NCBI GenBank assembly: GCA_033065855.1 | Contig: JAVXUO010001587.1 | Location: forward strand, 186,001 to 250,000 | DNA: 64,000 nt | Direction of reading: 5' to 3' | Source: Escallonia rubra | Lineage: Eukaryota; Streptophyta; Magnoliopsida; Escalloniales; Escalloniaceae | In this document: piece by piece, positions 44,521 to 55,460 of the stretch | How positions within the stretch are numbered: position 1 is the first letter of the stretch | Layout of the letters: each line of letters begins with the position of its first letter | The notes under the pieces: model-generated | What the model was told of the DNA's origin: nothing | Databases searched by the model: none | What the model saw: the letters and a program-made list of their open reading frames with translations, nothing else | Program-made: the position numbers and the translations under genes

Positions 44521-45390
44521 GAAAGTTGCAAATGAAAAAAAAAAACACTATATATATATATATATTTTTTTTTTTCAAAATCTGAGGGGGGGCTATAGCA
44601 CCCCCTCGTACAAGTGTAGTTCCGCCCCTGGCTTTAAATCATTTTCAACTATCATATTCACAAATAAGCTTCATCAACATTGCAATTTTAATTAATAATA
44701 ACGACACATTCATTAGTTGATCGCGTGGTCTCACCCAAAAAACAACATCACTTTTTCATTTTACCAAAAGAATTTTAAAGGCTATATATTATATTGATAA
44801 ATTTTTACATCGATTACGGTAATGTAATGTTATTTTTTCTCCTTCTAAATCTAATATTGGTTTTTAGATATATGAATTTTATATTCATATCAGAAATGAG
44901 TTTTAAAGATATAATAGTTACAACTAAGTCCTAATACATTAGTTCATTAATTAGTTAGACTTTCATAATGTTTAGAATTAGAGTTTCAATTATATAAGGC
45001 CTTTCACTGATATAAAAATTGATTTATCACGAAATAAGGACCCAATCTTTACATCGCCCAAAAAATAACTTCACTTTTTCATTTTACCGAAAGGATTCTA
45101 AAAGTTATATATTATATTAATAAATCTTTACATCGATTACTGTAATGTAATGTCATTTTTTTCCTCTTCTAAATCTAGTATATTATTTTTATATTCGTAT
45201 CAGAAAACAGTTTAAGGATATAATAGTTATAATTAAGTCCTAATAAGTTAGTTGATTAATCAGTTATATTTTCACAATGCTTAGAATTAGAGTTTCAATT
45301 ATAAGGTTTTTTTCTGATATGAAAATTAACTTATCAAGAGATAAGGACCCAATCCAAGACAATGTTTGAGACCTTTAGAGATACTTACGT
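42400..45390. repeat. Degenerate AT-rich repeat block, about four units
   Basis: Four related units start near 42400, 42960, 44830 and 45145. Each runs through CTTCTAAATCTAATA, TATATGAATTTTAYATTCATAT, TTAAGTCCTAAT, TTTAGAATTAG and ends near AAATAAGGACC. The hAT element at 43225-44630 splits the block. No coding potential is seen; the origin is unknown. Confidence 0.6.
43225..44630. mobile_element. Non-autonomous hAT element, copy 1
   Basis: The ends are CAGTGGCGGAACCAGGATTT and, inverted, CAGGGGCGGAACTACACTTG. The flanks GCGTTAAA (43217-43224) and GCTTTAAA (44631-44638) are an 8-bp target duplication with one mismatch, as expected for hAT. There is no transposase. Its left half is shared with the copy at 54258-55452. 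The right half (43900-44530) is GC-rich and gene-like with inexact repeats of ACCGGTGGCCGTGGGT and a GA run at 44489-44516. Confidence 0.85.
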
Positions 45391-46720
45391 TGTTTACAAT
45401 TCTATTTCACATTGGATACTTAATGCAATGACGTATCAAGCAAAGAAACTATATGACGTGTCATGTAAAAAAGATGTCGCTTCGTTTATTATATATTATT
45501 ATATAGATTTTCTTTACTCCTTAGCCAAAACTTACATATTCATTGAAGTCACGATCGCACTACTTCACATCAAGTCCACTCGATGGCCCCACGTCCCTTT
45601 CACGCTCAGTTGCTCATGAATCCACGACCAACCCCTTCGTCACTCCGTCACTGCAATCACTGCTTGGGAAAGCGAACGACCACAGAGGCCCTACCGTCAC
45701 CGACCGCACTCGATCAACAAACACTAATGGACTTTAACAGATCTACTGACTGTCGCTCAAGAGTCTGTCGCTCAAGAGTCAGTCGCTCAAGAGTCAAGAT
45801 TAGACGTTTGCAAGAACAAGGGAAAAAAAATGAGTTGAGGCGATTTTGTCGTTACTTTTGTTCTTGAGAAGGCCTGATCTTGAAAAAATTGTTTTATTTT
45901 GTTCATCCTTCAACTTTTTACTCGATATTCTAATTTTTGAATGGATTTTTCTATGGTATTAATTTTGAATTATTTTTCTAATAATTTTAAATTTTACGTG
46001 CTTATTGGGTGGAATTTTGAGGTGATTTTCTACTACAATCTAAATGCGGTATAAAAAGTGATAATTGTAGTGTCGTAGTAAATTAAAAGAAGGAAATAGA
46101 AAAAAGGTTCAAGAAGAATTTAAAATTTGTTTTTGAACACTAACCTGTTTATCTACAGGTTTACTAGAACTGCATGGGTAGGGTATGTGTAGAGAAAAAT
46201 GTATCCCAAAAAAAAATCGGATAACTTTTACCGCTACCAGTTTTACCCGTAACCGATCGGGTAATCCCTGTACCCAATGGGTTGACTTGTTTGCCAGGTT
46301 AAGTTTGGAGTTTCTTGACTCGAATTTATATGGGAAATTATACTATTGTTTCAGGGATAGAGCTTTCACAAGTTAATGTAACCTATCTGAACATCACCCA
46401 AATAAGATTGTAGTATAGTGGTTCCTAGAGCTTTTTAAGGAACTTCCTTGAGATATGGACAATTTATGGGTTAGAACAATTTACGGGTTCCATCCACCGG
46501 AAAGTTGTGTAAATCTCAATGGTTTTATTTTTCTTATGATTAATTTTCACTAAAAAGATTGAGATGTGGGGTTCTCCAGTTATTGCCTATAACCACATCC
46601 ACTCATAGGCATTGCCTCTATCGAATGAGCTAGCCAAATAGGTGCATATCAGAACATTAAAAGTGGATTATTAGGCCACTTACAAAATCACAAAATTCCA
46701 TTATTGGATGATGTCTCATT
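45391..46720. other. Non-coding; 15-bp tandem repeat
   Basis: No gene is supported. A 15-bp unit TGTCGCTCAAGAGTC is repeated three times at 45751-45795, with AGTCGC in the last copy. The remaining sequence is AT-rich. Confidence 0.5.
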
Positions 46721-46729
46721 TACTTTTTA

Positions 46730-47968
46730 GGGCTAATTACACTAATGTCCCTGAGGTTTAGGTGTAATTACAGTCAAGGACACAGAGTTTCAAAAGGTAA
46801 CAAATCGTGTCCACAAACGTTAAAAAGGTAACACTTATGTCCATTCGTCAAGTATCCGTCCAAAAAGTGTACTTTTTCGGTGATGTCATCAATATGTATT
46901 TTTTAAATGACAATACTACCCTTGTTAAAAACCTAATTTTTAAAGAAATGAGTTTCACTCTCCAAATTTTTTAGAAACTCTCTTCCAAATCTGAATTTCC
47001 AGTGCCCCTCCCTCGCCCCATGCCGCCGGCAGCCCCCTCCCTCACCCTACCTCGTCGCCGGCAGCCCCCTCCCTCACCCCACCTAGCCGGCGACAGCCCC
47101 TTCCTTCAGCCCACCTCGGCGGCAGCCCCTCCTTCACCCCACCCAGCCGGCAGTTATCCCACCCCGCATTTCCCCCGAAATTACCGCTCCTGCCACCGCT
47201 CAGCGGCGGTCTGTTCCTATTAATACCATTACTATTGCTAATGGTTTCTTTAACGACGGGCGGCTCGCGCCAGGGACGGCCTTCGGCTAGCGCCTGGATT
47301 TTATCGCGATAAGCGGCCGCGGCGCTGGTGTTGTACTTGGCCACGATGTCGGTTTCCTTTGGGATGCCGTGCTGGGAGAGGTAGGCGTTGAGCGCGTCGT
47401 TACCGCCGGACTCCATCTTCTTGAGCTGGATCTCGGACCAGGAGTCCATGGTGACGGACCGGACGAAGGAGATGTGGACGCCGAGGCTGCGGTGCTTGCC
47501 GGAGCACTCCAGGCACATGAAGATGCCGTAGGAGACGGACGCCCACTGCGGGTTCTTCTGCGCGCAGTCGACGCAGACCTTGTTGCCCGGCTTGCCTTGC
47601 AGCTTGAGCCGTCGCGACGCCGCCATTGAATCGGATCGGATCGAGGTTACCGATCGGAGTTGTAGATCCGGGATTTACGGAGACGGATCTGAGCAAATGC
47701 GAGGGATTTCACACTTCCACAGAGAAATGAGATTCAGATCATGAATTTGGTTACTGATTTCTTCTTTTTTGGTTGGCATTTGAAAATTTGAAGAGATGGT
47801 TGGCATTTGAAAATTTGAAGAGAGATCATGGGCAATATGGTCATTTCGACAATTCCATTATGTATTTGGGTATTCCGTTAGGTCAGAGGATATAAGTGTC
47901 TATTTTCCAAACTTATGGACACGCGTGTAATTACACCTAAACCTCAGGGGCATAAGTGTAATTAACCC
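46730..47968. mobile_element. Pack-MULE carrying an ArfGAP gene fragment
   Basis: The TIRs are GGGCTAATTACACTAATGTC (left) and, inverted, GGGTTAATTACACTTATGCC (right). The perfect 9-bp target duplication TACTTTTTA (46721-46729 and 47969-47977) marks a Mutator-like element. About 200 bp on the left and 180 bp on the right match the sibling at 30179-31338; the core does not. The core holds a GC-rich repeat of CCGCCGGCAGCCCCCTCCCT type (47020-47160), the 5' part of an ArfGAP gene on the minus strand (47042-47626), and what looks like its 5' UTR (47627-47750). No transposase is present, so the element was moved in trans. Confidence 0.92.
47042..47626 (-). CDS. Captured ArfGAP domain (AGD6/AGD7-like), chimeric open frame
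   Basis: The 194-codon frame starts [16 protein letters not shown] and contains a complete ArfGAP zinc finger, CVDC...CLEC (C18, C21, C38, C41 with the canonical 16-residue middle), and the arginine of GKHR (R46) needed for GTPase activation. [29 protein letters not shown] and [10 protein letters not shown] follow. This is the N-terminal region of plant AGD6/AGD7-type ArfGAPs, which act on Arf1 in Golgi-derived vesicle traffic. From about residue 160 the match ends and the frame runs into the GC-rich repeat, giving an unrelated tail of about 35 residues. One codon is missing near residue 8 compared with the family (RRLRDLQ-type). The rest of the parent protein (about 450 residues) is absent. 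The frame is open and the key residues are intact. Whether it is expressed is unknown. Confidence 0.88.
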   Translation of the reverse strand: MAASRRLKLQGKPGNKVCVDCAQKNPQWASVSYGIFMCLECSGKHRSLGVHISFVRSVTMDSWSEIQLKKMESGGNDALNAYLSQHGIPKETDIVAKYNTSAAAAYRDKIQALAEGRPWREPPVVKETISNSNGINRNRPPLSGGRSGNFGGNAGWDNCRLGGVKEGLPPRWAEGRGCRRLGGVREGAAGDEVG

Positions 47969-47977
47969 TACTTTTTA

Positions 47978-49078
47978 TGGCTTAGAAACCAGGAGCTCCA
48001 CAATAGATGGTCGGTATGGGCAAATCAACATTTTCCAAGTGCATAGCAAATGTGGAATCCGTTACAGCCCATCCTCTTAGGGCTCAGCGTCCTCACTAAC
48101 ACACACCTATAGTACACTAGGGCTGCATTCTGAAATCAGCCTCGTAGCCCCAGGGTCGCTCGCATACAATTTTATAACGGTTTAGAACTGAATCACTGTA
48201 AAAGCCGTTACCTCCCTCGTAAAGACTTGCAAAGTAGATGCATTTTGGAGCATGAGAATGTCTTCAAAATTCAATCATGAACTCCCTCATATGTGGGACG
48301 ATATTAAAACCTTTATGACAACCACGGCTATGGCTTACACCAAGTCCAGGAGAGGTCCTTACAAGGTTTATCAACTTTATCGAGTTTTAGACCTAAGCTT
48401 TATCGGCTTACACCAAGTCCAAGAGAGGTCCTTAGGAGGTTAAAAGTACCGCAGAAATATTAATTAGAAACTATGACTTTTGGAGTCGCATAGAAAACTT
48501 TTCTATAGCAAAGAAAAGTATCAACAACTCTCTTCTTTCCTAGTTTATATTACAATGAATTTGAAACCTATACTGAAATCAATGAAATTTTATATGATAA
48601 GAATGGTAGAATCATTTCTGGTAACTAACCATAACAATTTTTATCTATATCACATAAATTAAGAATCCATTTTTACGCCATGTTTTCAATACCGTCATTC
48701 AATACTAAAAGATTTATACTTTATCGTTAATATACATTATAGTGAAAAAAAAAATAAGAGTTTGAAACAACATATAGATTCTCAAAATGCGAACGCTCTT
48801 TTTGCATAACTACCATTTATTGGCCTCACAAGAGGAGTGTGGCCTTACTTACGGGGCATACAAAATTGCAGTCCTAACTCTAGCGCCAAAAAAAAAAAAA
48901 ACGAGGAGGAGGAGAGTGGCTTCTTAATGATTAGGAGAGTCCAAACCACGCGTTAAAAAGAAAACCAAAAAACACCTTGTACCGAACGCGGACTTGTAGA
49001 CCAAACTGACACTGCACTGCACTGCAGTGGACGGTCAGGGTCTTTCTCGGAACCGGAGCTACACAAAAACCAGCTTCA
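47978..49078. other. Intergenic, upstream of the bHLH gene
   Basis: No gene is seen. A doubled phrase GGCTTACACCAAGTCCARGA with GAGGTCCTTA occurs near 48331 and 48407. The palindromic CACTGCACTGCAGTG run near 49010-49030 lies within 250 bp of the bHLH start. Confidence 0.45.
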
Positions 49079-49132
49079 CACGTGCTCGAAAATACCCAAC
49101 AACCTGACTCCCTCCCTCTCCCTCTATATAAA
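49079..49132 (+). promoter_or_regulatory. Promoter of the bHLH gene: G-box and TATA box
   Basis: TATATAAA at 49125-49132 lies 115 bp before the start codon. A CACGTG G-box (49079-49084) lies about 40 bp upstream of it. CACGTG is a bHLH/bZIP target, so feedback by this or a related factor is possible but unproven. Confidence 0.65.
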
Positions 49133-49246
49133 GCCCACATGGCCTCACCGAGTGGGAGTAAACTATAACACACACAGGACACCCTTCATCTCAAGAAAGC
49201 ATAATTGGCCTCCCCAGGCTCCCAACTTTCACACACACACACAACC

Positions 49247-52200
49247 ATGGAAAATATTGGAGATGAGTACAAACTTTATTGGGAAACAAATAGGTTCCTC
49301 CAAACGGAAGAATTTGACAGCAGGTAAGTCTTCAGATGTCCACTCAGAGAAAAGTTCTGCTACTTTTTTACTCTGCGTGCTTGCCTGTGCGCAACTACTA
49401 AATCAAATCTGTTTGATTCGACTTTGATCAGCTGGGGATTGGAGGAGGCGTTTTCGGGTTACTACGATTCGAGCTCCCCCGACGGGACGCAGTCGTCCGC
49501 GGCATCCAAAAATATCGTTTCCGAAAGAAATAGAAGGAAGAAGCTCAATGAAAGACTCTTTGCGTTGAGGGCTGTGGTCCCAAACATTAGCAAGGTGACC
49601 CCTATGTTCCTTTAATGATTTCCCCCACTAGGAGTAAAATACAACCATTGGGCAGAACAATGTTGCACCTTTTTTGAGACTTTCATTTTTGTAGCTGATT
49701 GATTATTCTTTGATTGGTTTAGATGGACAAGGCTTCCATAATCAAGGACGCCATCGATTATATTCATGAGTTGCATGAACAAGAGAGGAGAATTCAAGCA
49801 GAAATATCGGAACTCGAATCGGGGAAATCGAGGAAAAGCAAGGTTTTTGGCCTTGATCAAGAGGAGAAATTTTTCTCAGCTAGATCAAAGAAGAAGAGAT
49901 TTGAGCAGGGATATGATTCCCCAGGGTCGAGATCATCCCCCATTGAAGTTCTTGAAGTGGGTCCACACATCTGTCTCTCATGTTGCTTCAATATAATCTT
50001 GTTTATTGTCAATTATTATTTACAAAAAGTTGACTTGTTCATCCAATTATTGGCAGTTAAGGGTGTCTTATGTGGGAGAAAAGACAGTGGTGGTGAGCCT
50101 GACATGCAGTAAAAGGACCGACACAATGGTAAAACTTTGTGAGGTTTTTGAATCTTTAAAGCTAAAAATCATCACTGCCAACATGACTGCTTTCTCCGGA
50201 AGACTCTTAAAGACAGTATTCATCGAGGTTTGTTTTCTTTCTTAAGTTTGGCGCCCATAAATCACTCACGCGATATAAAAAGAGCCTCTATGTTGGTCAA
50301 GAAAGTGTGCCGCTCATTAGATCATTCTATACAAATCAACTATTCCTCAATCCTTCAAAACCCATGGTCGCTAATCCTGCTAAGGAGCACAATAATTTCC
50401 CTCTCACGGCCCGTCAAAATATTAGCAAGTGTTAACACTCACGCTCCTAAGCTCTTGTTTTTTTAAACTTTCATTGCTGAGTGCTCTTTTTTCTTGCCAC
50501 TAATACATATCAAGAACTTTTAAATCCAAACTTCATTATGCTTTGTCGTATCTCATTTTTGTCGCAAAATAAATTATTAACCATTAGATGTATAAAAGAA
50601 TATAATTAAATGTGTAAATTTTTGAGCGTTTAGTGCACGCGATGGCTTTGGGCCTGCCTGGTATTGATGTGGGTCCTTCTTCAATTTCCCAGATTCTCAG
50701 GTGAATCATAGGAGGGGCTACCATGTTAATTAAATAAAACTTAAAATCTCCCAAAATATCGAGGCTTCAGCTTTTCTTTAATTGATTGATTGATGGCTGA
50801 GAAATCTCTGCGTGGCTTGCTTGATTTCATCACTTTACATACGTGGTGGTGGGTTTAGTTTGTGACAGTAGACTAGATAGAAGACCACTTTTAGAAAAGT
50901 TACGTCGCTCTCTTTCCAGCAAAAGATAGCTAGTAGCTGTCATCTAATCTAATTCAAGTAATTAAAAGTGAAGACGGAAATAGGAATTTAGATGCTTTAT
51001 TTTTCGGTTACTTTGGCAATAGAAGTAACATGCTGTGATCTCGCTGGTATCATAGAGCGCCATAAGATCTATTTATATGTATTTGGTGGTATGCATGACT
51101 AGATCAATACATGACTAGTTTTATCTGTGACATACAACTACGTAACACGTGTAGTTTTTTATACGTCTTTGGTAGATGCAAACGACTCTGCTTTGTCTCC
51201 CAACTTGAAGGAACGGCAAAAAATATTAACTTGAACAAAACAAAAGTGCGAATTATCAAGAAAATGGGTTCGAAATAGTCCCCTCACTCTGTGTGTGTGT
51301 GTGTGTGTGTGTGTAGACACGTATAGGTATAGGTATAGAGACTGTCAAGGTAGTCCAGAGTGGAAGAAGAAGCATTTAGAGAACAAAAGTAAGGAAAAGC
51401 CCCATCAGCAGCTTTAATTATCTCTCCTCTTCCTTTATTTAGCTTTACACTTGTACGAATCTTCCTACTTTGTGGTGATAATTCTCACGGGATGGCAAAT
51501 TATTTTTCGTAACTTTGTTGGAGACAGCCAAAGAAAAAAAAAAAAGAAAAACCTCGTCGTGAACAAATGCCCGGAGACATCTGCAAGTTAGGATGCCAAC
51601 TTTGCCTTTTTCTAGTTTTAGAAAGTTATTATTTTCTTTTATGTTCTTGTACTAGAAAAATAGAAATTTTTTAACAAAACATCTGTCTTTTTTTTTTCCA
51701 CAACCATAGAAATCCCCTACCCCAACACCTATTTATACCGTACCATCTCATCTTTAAAAGGTGTGAAAAAAAAAACTCAAGTCTCACTTTTACAACACTT
51801 CCAAAGTATTATTCTTTTAGTTGAATACTGCAAAACAATGACTGAGGCCCCCTATTAATTTTCTAACACGCCTTTGAGTTATAAATAAGTAAATAGAACC
51901 TTCTTTTTAAGAAAAGTTGATACATGATGAGAGGGACAAAATTTACAGCAATCATTTTCCTATCACTTTAAATAATAACAATTGTAATGATCATAACATT
52001 GTGAAATATGTGGTAGATAATATATTATACTTATGGAATTCATTTTGTGTAGGTGAAAGTGAGTCCCCAATAATTCAGATTCTGTCACATTGCGGTGTCT
52101 TATCATCTGATCTTCGGTAGAGTTAGCAAGATCATCATATTGAAAATGCCATGTCACATATAGTACAAAACGCACATCACTCGCACAATAAACGCGCCTG

Positions 52201-52864
52201 AAATGTCAATAGTTCCTCCACATGGGTGCTTACACAGTTTCCCTGAAGATCCAGTGCGTTTTCGCCCATTCCAAAAACGTGCGTTTTGTTTTGTGAATTA
52301 GACCAACATATTCAGAATGTTGATGGCGAAAATAAGTCGTTGTGACTAGACGCGTGAGATATTACATTATGATGATATATTCAACTATTTTAAATGACAC
52401 GTGTCACGGATTCGGAACCTTACATCTTTTTTATCCGCTTTTGAGGATTCGATCTTGCTGCCGCTACTGCTGTTGCTTCTTTTTTTTCTTCATTTCTCTT
52501 TTTCATTGCCTCATAAAGTTTTAATAGGACGCTAAACATACTAACTAATTTACCTCCATTGGATATGATTTGCACTCCCTAACATATGAAGTTTGAAGTT
52601 TCACATGGATATAAAGCACACTAATATATACTTCTACCGAGTTAAAAGTATTTTGAAGGATCGTTTGCTTTAAAATTAATAAGTACTAGATCTGTTATAA
52701 TTATTGCTTTTAACGACCATCCCCAAGTGTATGTCTGAATTTCCTTATAGCGAATATTTTGATTTATTTTTCAGGCTAACGAGGAGGAGAAAGATCATTT
52801 GAAGGAAAAGATTGGAAGTGCAATAGCAGCTCTAAATGATCCACACAGCCCTATGAGCACATGA
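49247..52864 (+). CDS. bHLH transcription factor, bHLH35-like
   Basis: Five exons: 49247-49323, 49432-49594, 49723-49956, 50057-50227 and 52775-52864. All junctions are GT-AG with matching phases and give 244 residues, against about 247 for Arabidopsis bHLH35. The start [13 protein letters not shown] and the Ser-rich [18 protein letters not shown] segment match that family. The basic region and first helix (about 51-80) contain [20 protein letters not shown], with Glu57 and Arg61 as E-box contacts and Asn53 at the position occupied by His in many G-box binders. The loop and second helix [17 protein letters not shown] follow. Residues about 159-235 form an ACT-like domain ([20 protein letters not shown]), used for dimerisation in related factors. 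The protein ends DPHSPMST. Intron 4 is about 2.5 kb, far longer than the others. No defects are seen. Confidence 0.93.
51291..51314 (+). repeat. (GT)12 microsatellite in bHLH intron 4
   Basis: A pure GT run, followed shortly by GTATAGGTATAGGTATAG. It sits in the unusually long last intron. Confidence 0.9.
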
Positions 52865-54249
52865 GACACTCCCAAACACTTTCTTAATCACAAGCTGTTT
52901 TTACTTTTTATCCATCTTAAATTGTGAAGGTTTTTGCCGATGAGTTTTTCATTGTTTTGCTTGATGGGTAGCTCAGAGTTTGTTTTGCAAGAAAATATCA
53001 TATGAATGAAATGATTACTTTTTAGACACTAGACTCGTGTCACGGTTCCAGGGATAGTGAAATGTTTTACTTAAATGAAGCCTCCAGGACCAATTTCCAA
53101 AAAATATCGCCAGTATCAAGTTGATGTGAGAGTCGGTGCAAAGTTCGATACACTACGTTACAGCACTAATGCCAAGTCTGTTATGTGGTCCATTTCTTAT
53201 GTTTCCCATGCTTACCCCTGTGACGATTGGCAACTACACAATGAGTCTGTGACGGCTACCATGCACAATCCTCTGCGGCCTGGGTAGGGGAATAAACTAA
53301 CTCCCCTAAGTTCTTTCTTACGTTAGCACACCGCGTGCTACAACGACTCATTTTGACTCCCTCATGCACCCTTTGGTGAATTCATTATGTCCGTATTGTG
53401 CTAGGTGTAACAAAATCCCTAACGTAAAAGGTCTGGTGATTTGGGGGAGAGTGCCTTCTGACTTGTTAACCCTATGATCTAAGTTAACTAATTATACTAC
53501 TCCTAAATTAAGCTACCCCTATTCCTAGTAAACCAAGTATTGAACATTGTATATAACCAAGTTACCTCCTTCATGTTCACAAAGATGAACTTTAATAAGG
53601 TTCCAACACTTTGAGATAACAAAATTCCAATCTAAGAATAACACTTGGAAAATTTGTTTAAGGAGATTCAGCGGGGGTTAGATACAACTATGATAAAGGC
53701 GTTTATTCAGGGTAAACAGAGTCTGAGAGAGAAAACTAATCAGTTTGTTTGCATGTGGTGCTGAAGAGGGCTTTTTAAACAATATTAATGGCTTTAAACT
53801 TGGGTTTTCAATCGGTAACCTTAGATCGATCCAAACTATAGTTGCCGTGTCTACAAGCATGCTAGCTTCTTTTACATTCTTTCTCACATTAAGCTTCCTT
53901 GATTTGATCTACCTGGCCACTAGTCCATCATCCTTAAGCTTTCAATCAACACTTATCTTTTTTCGACACGTGCCACAGTGAAAACCCCTTTACCCCGGAA
54001 TAGGAGCCACTGGTTTTCCTTTACTCAAAAAATAAAAAAATTTCAAATAGCCATTGCTCTTAATATAAAAGTTTTATAACAACTGACTTTGTCCTGGGGT
54101 GAACGTCCCTTGGCTGGAGACTTTCATAGGCTGGTTCTCTAGTTCCTTCGTGACGTGACAGGTCAACATTTCAGATTGTTTAACCTTGTCTAAAATTTGA
54201 GGATGCTTAATAGTACCCACCTCAATGTAAACAACTTGATTTGTAACGG
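52865..54249. other. 3' flank of bHLH and intergenic sequence
   Basis: No gene is recognised. A frame at 53075-53287 is open but has no family resemblance. Confidence 0.45.
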
Positions 54250-54257
54250 GTGCGCAT

Positions 54258-55452
54258 CAGGGGCAGAGCCAGGATTTCATTCCAGGAGGTGCTAAATATA
54301 TATCGAAATTAATAATTTTTTTTATAAGTAAAATAGCAAAAAAAAAAGTGCATTTTTGGATAATACACAAAAAAATACGAAAAAGCATCCAAAATGTCTT
54401 ATTTAATTTCATGAGAGCTACTAAAGACTCTTTACAGTACAACAAAAGCAAATACAAAATAAATATTTCTTTTGAAAGTACTTATCCATTCTGAAAATAA
54501 AACATATTTTATTTTCAATATCAATCCATCAATTATCAATCAAATAACCTAATTAATCAAAAATATTTTATTCTTTTACTTTTACAGTCATGTTTCATTA
54601 TTGCGTTAACCTAATTCCAACCCACCATTCAACTAAATCACACATTCTATATCTCAATCCAATTGGGTCCCATCCTCCATCAATCTCAATATCTCAATGC
54701 TAAACATTAACCATAATCAATATCTCAAGATTATCCATAATCAATGCTAAACATTAGCCATAATCAATGGTCAACATTATCCATAATCAATTGAATGCTC
54801 AAGATTATTCATAATCAATGCTAAACATTATCCATAAATCCATAATCATTATTCATTAATCAATGCTTAAGAATATCCATTTATCCTGCTCAAGATTATC
54901 CATAATCCATTCCTAATTTCCTATGATTTTTAACTATGATACTAAAAAGATAACAAACAAATTTTGTAGAGATGGCAAGTTGAAGTCATCAAGTTGAAAT
55001 TAAAGTTTCGGAAGTCAGTCGGAACATACTTGTCGCCGAGTCGCCGGTCGCTGCCCTCCGCTCGCCGGAGTTCTTGGCCCCCGGTGGACTGTTGGAGACT
55101 TGGAGTGAAGACCGAACTAAAGGTTCAAGGTTGGATCTAGATCCTGTGTAGATCTAGAAGACAGAGATTGAGAGAGCCCAGATCGTGGGCTTGCCGCCGG
55201 TCGCTCATCAGTGGTGGGTTTGTGTCGGATTGTCGGTGTCGTGCACTCGTGCCGTCGTGGGTTGTTCGTGGTTGCCGGAGTGAGGCGCCAGCCGCGCCGT
55301 GAGCTGTCGGCGGTCGGTGAGAAGAGAGAGTCAAAGAGACAGAGCCGAAGAGAAGTCTGAAATAATGAAAAAAAACTATATATAAATTTATTTTTTTCAA
55401 AATCTGAGGGGGTACATTAGCACCCCCTCGTACAACAGTGGCTCCACCCCTG
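54258..55452. mobile_element. Non-autonomous hAT element, copy 2
   Basis: The ends are CAGGGGCAGAGCCAGGATTT and, inverted, CAGGGGTGGAGCCACTGTTG. The perfect 8-bp target duplication GTGCGCAT lies at 54250-54257 and 55453-55460. It shares long stretches with copy 1 (43225-44630), for example the CAATTGGGTCCCATCCTCCA region and the GCACCCCCTCGTACAA right end. The part between differs: copy 2 has short repeats of AACATTATCCATAATCAATG and a GC-rich gene-like part at 55020-55340. Confidence 0.9.
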
Positions 55453-55460
55453 GTGCGCAT

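Noticed and set aside
47369..47629. Plus-strand open frame opposite the ArfGAP domain
   Set aside because: It is the antisense shadow of a well-matched ArfGAP frame in GC-rich DNA.
49612..49860. Minus-strand frame within the bHLH gene
   Set aside because: It overlaps an exon and intron of the well-supported + strand gene.
53075..53287. 70-residue frame after the bHLH gene
   Set aside because: No homology is recognised, there are no splice or promoter signals, and the length is expected by chance.
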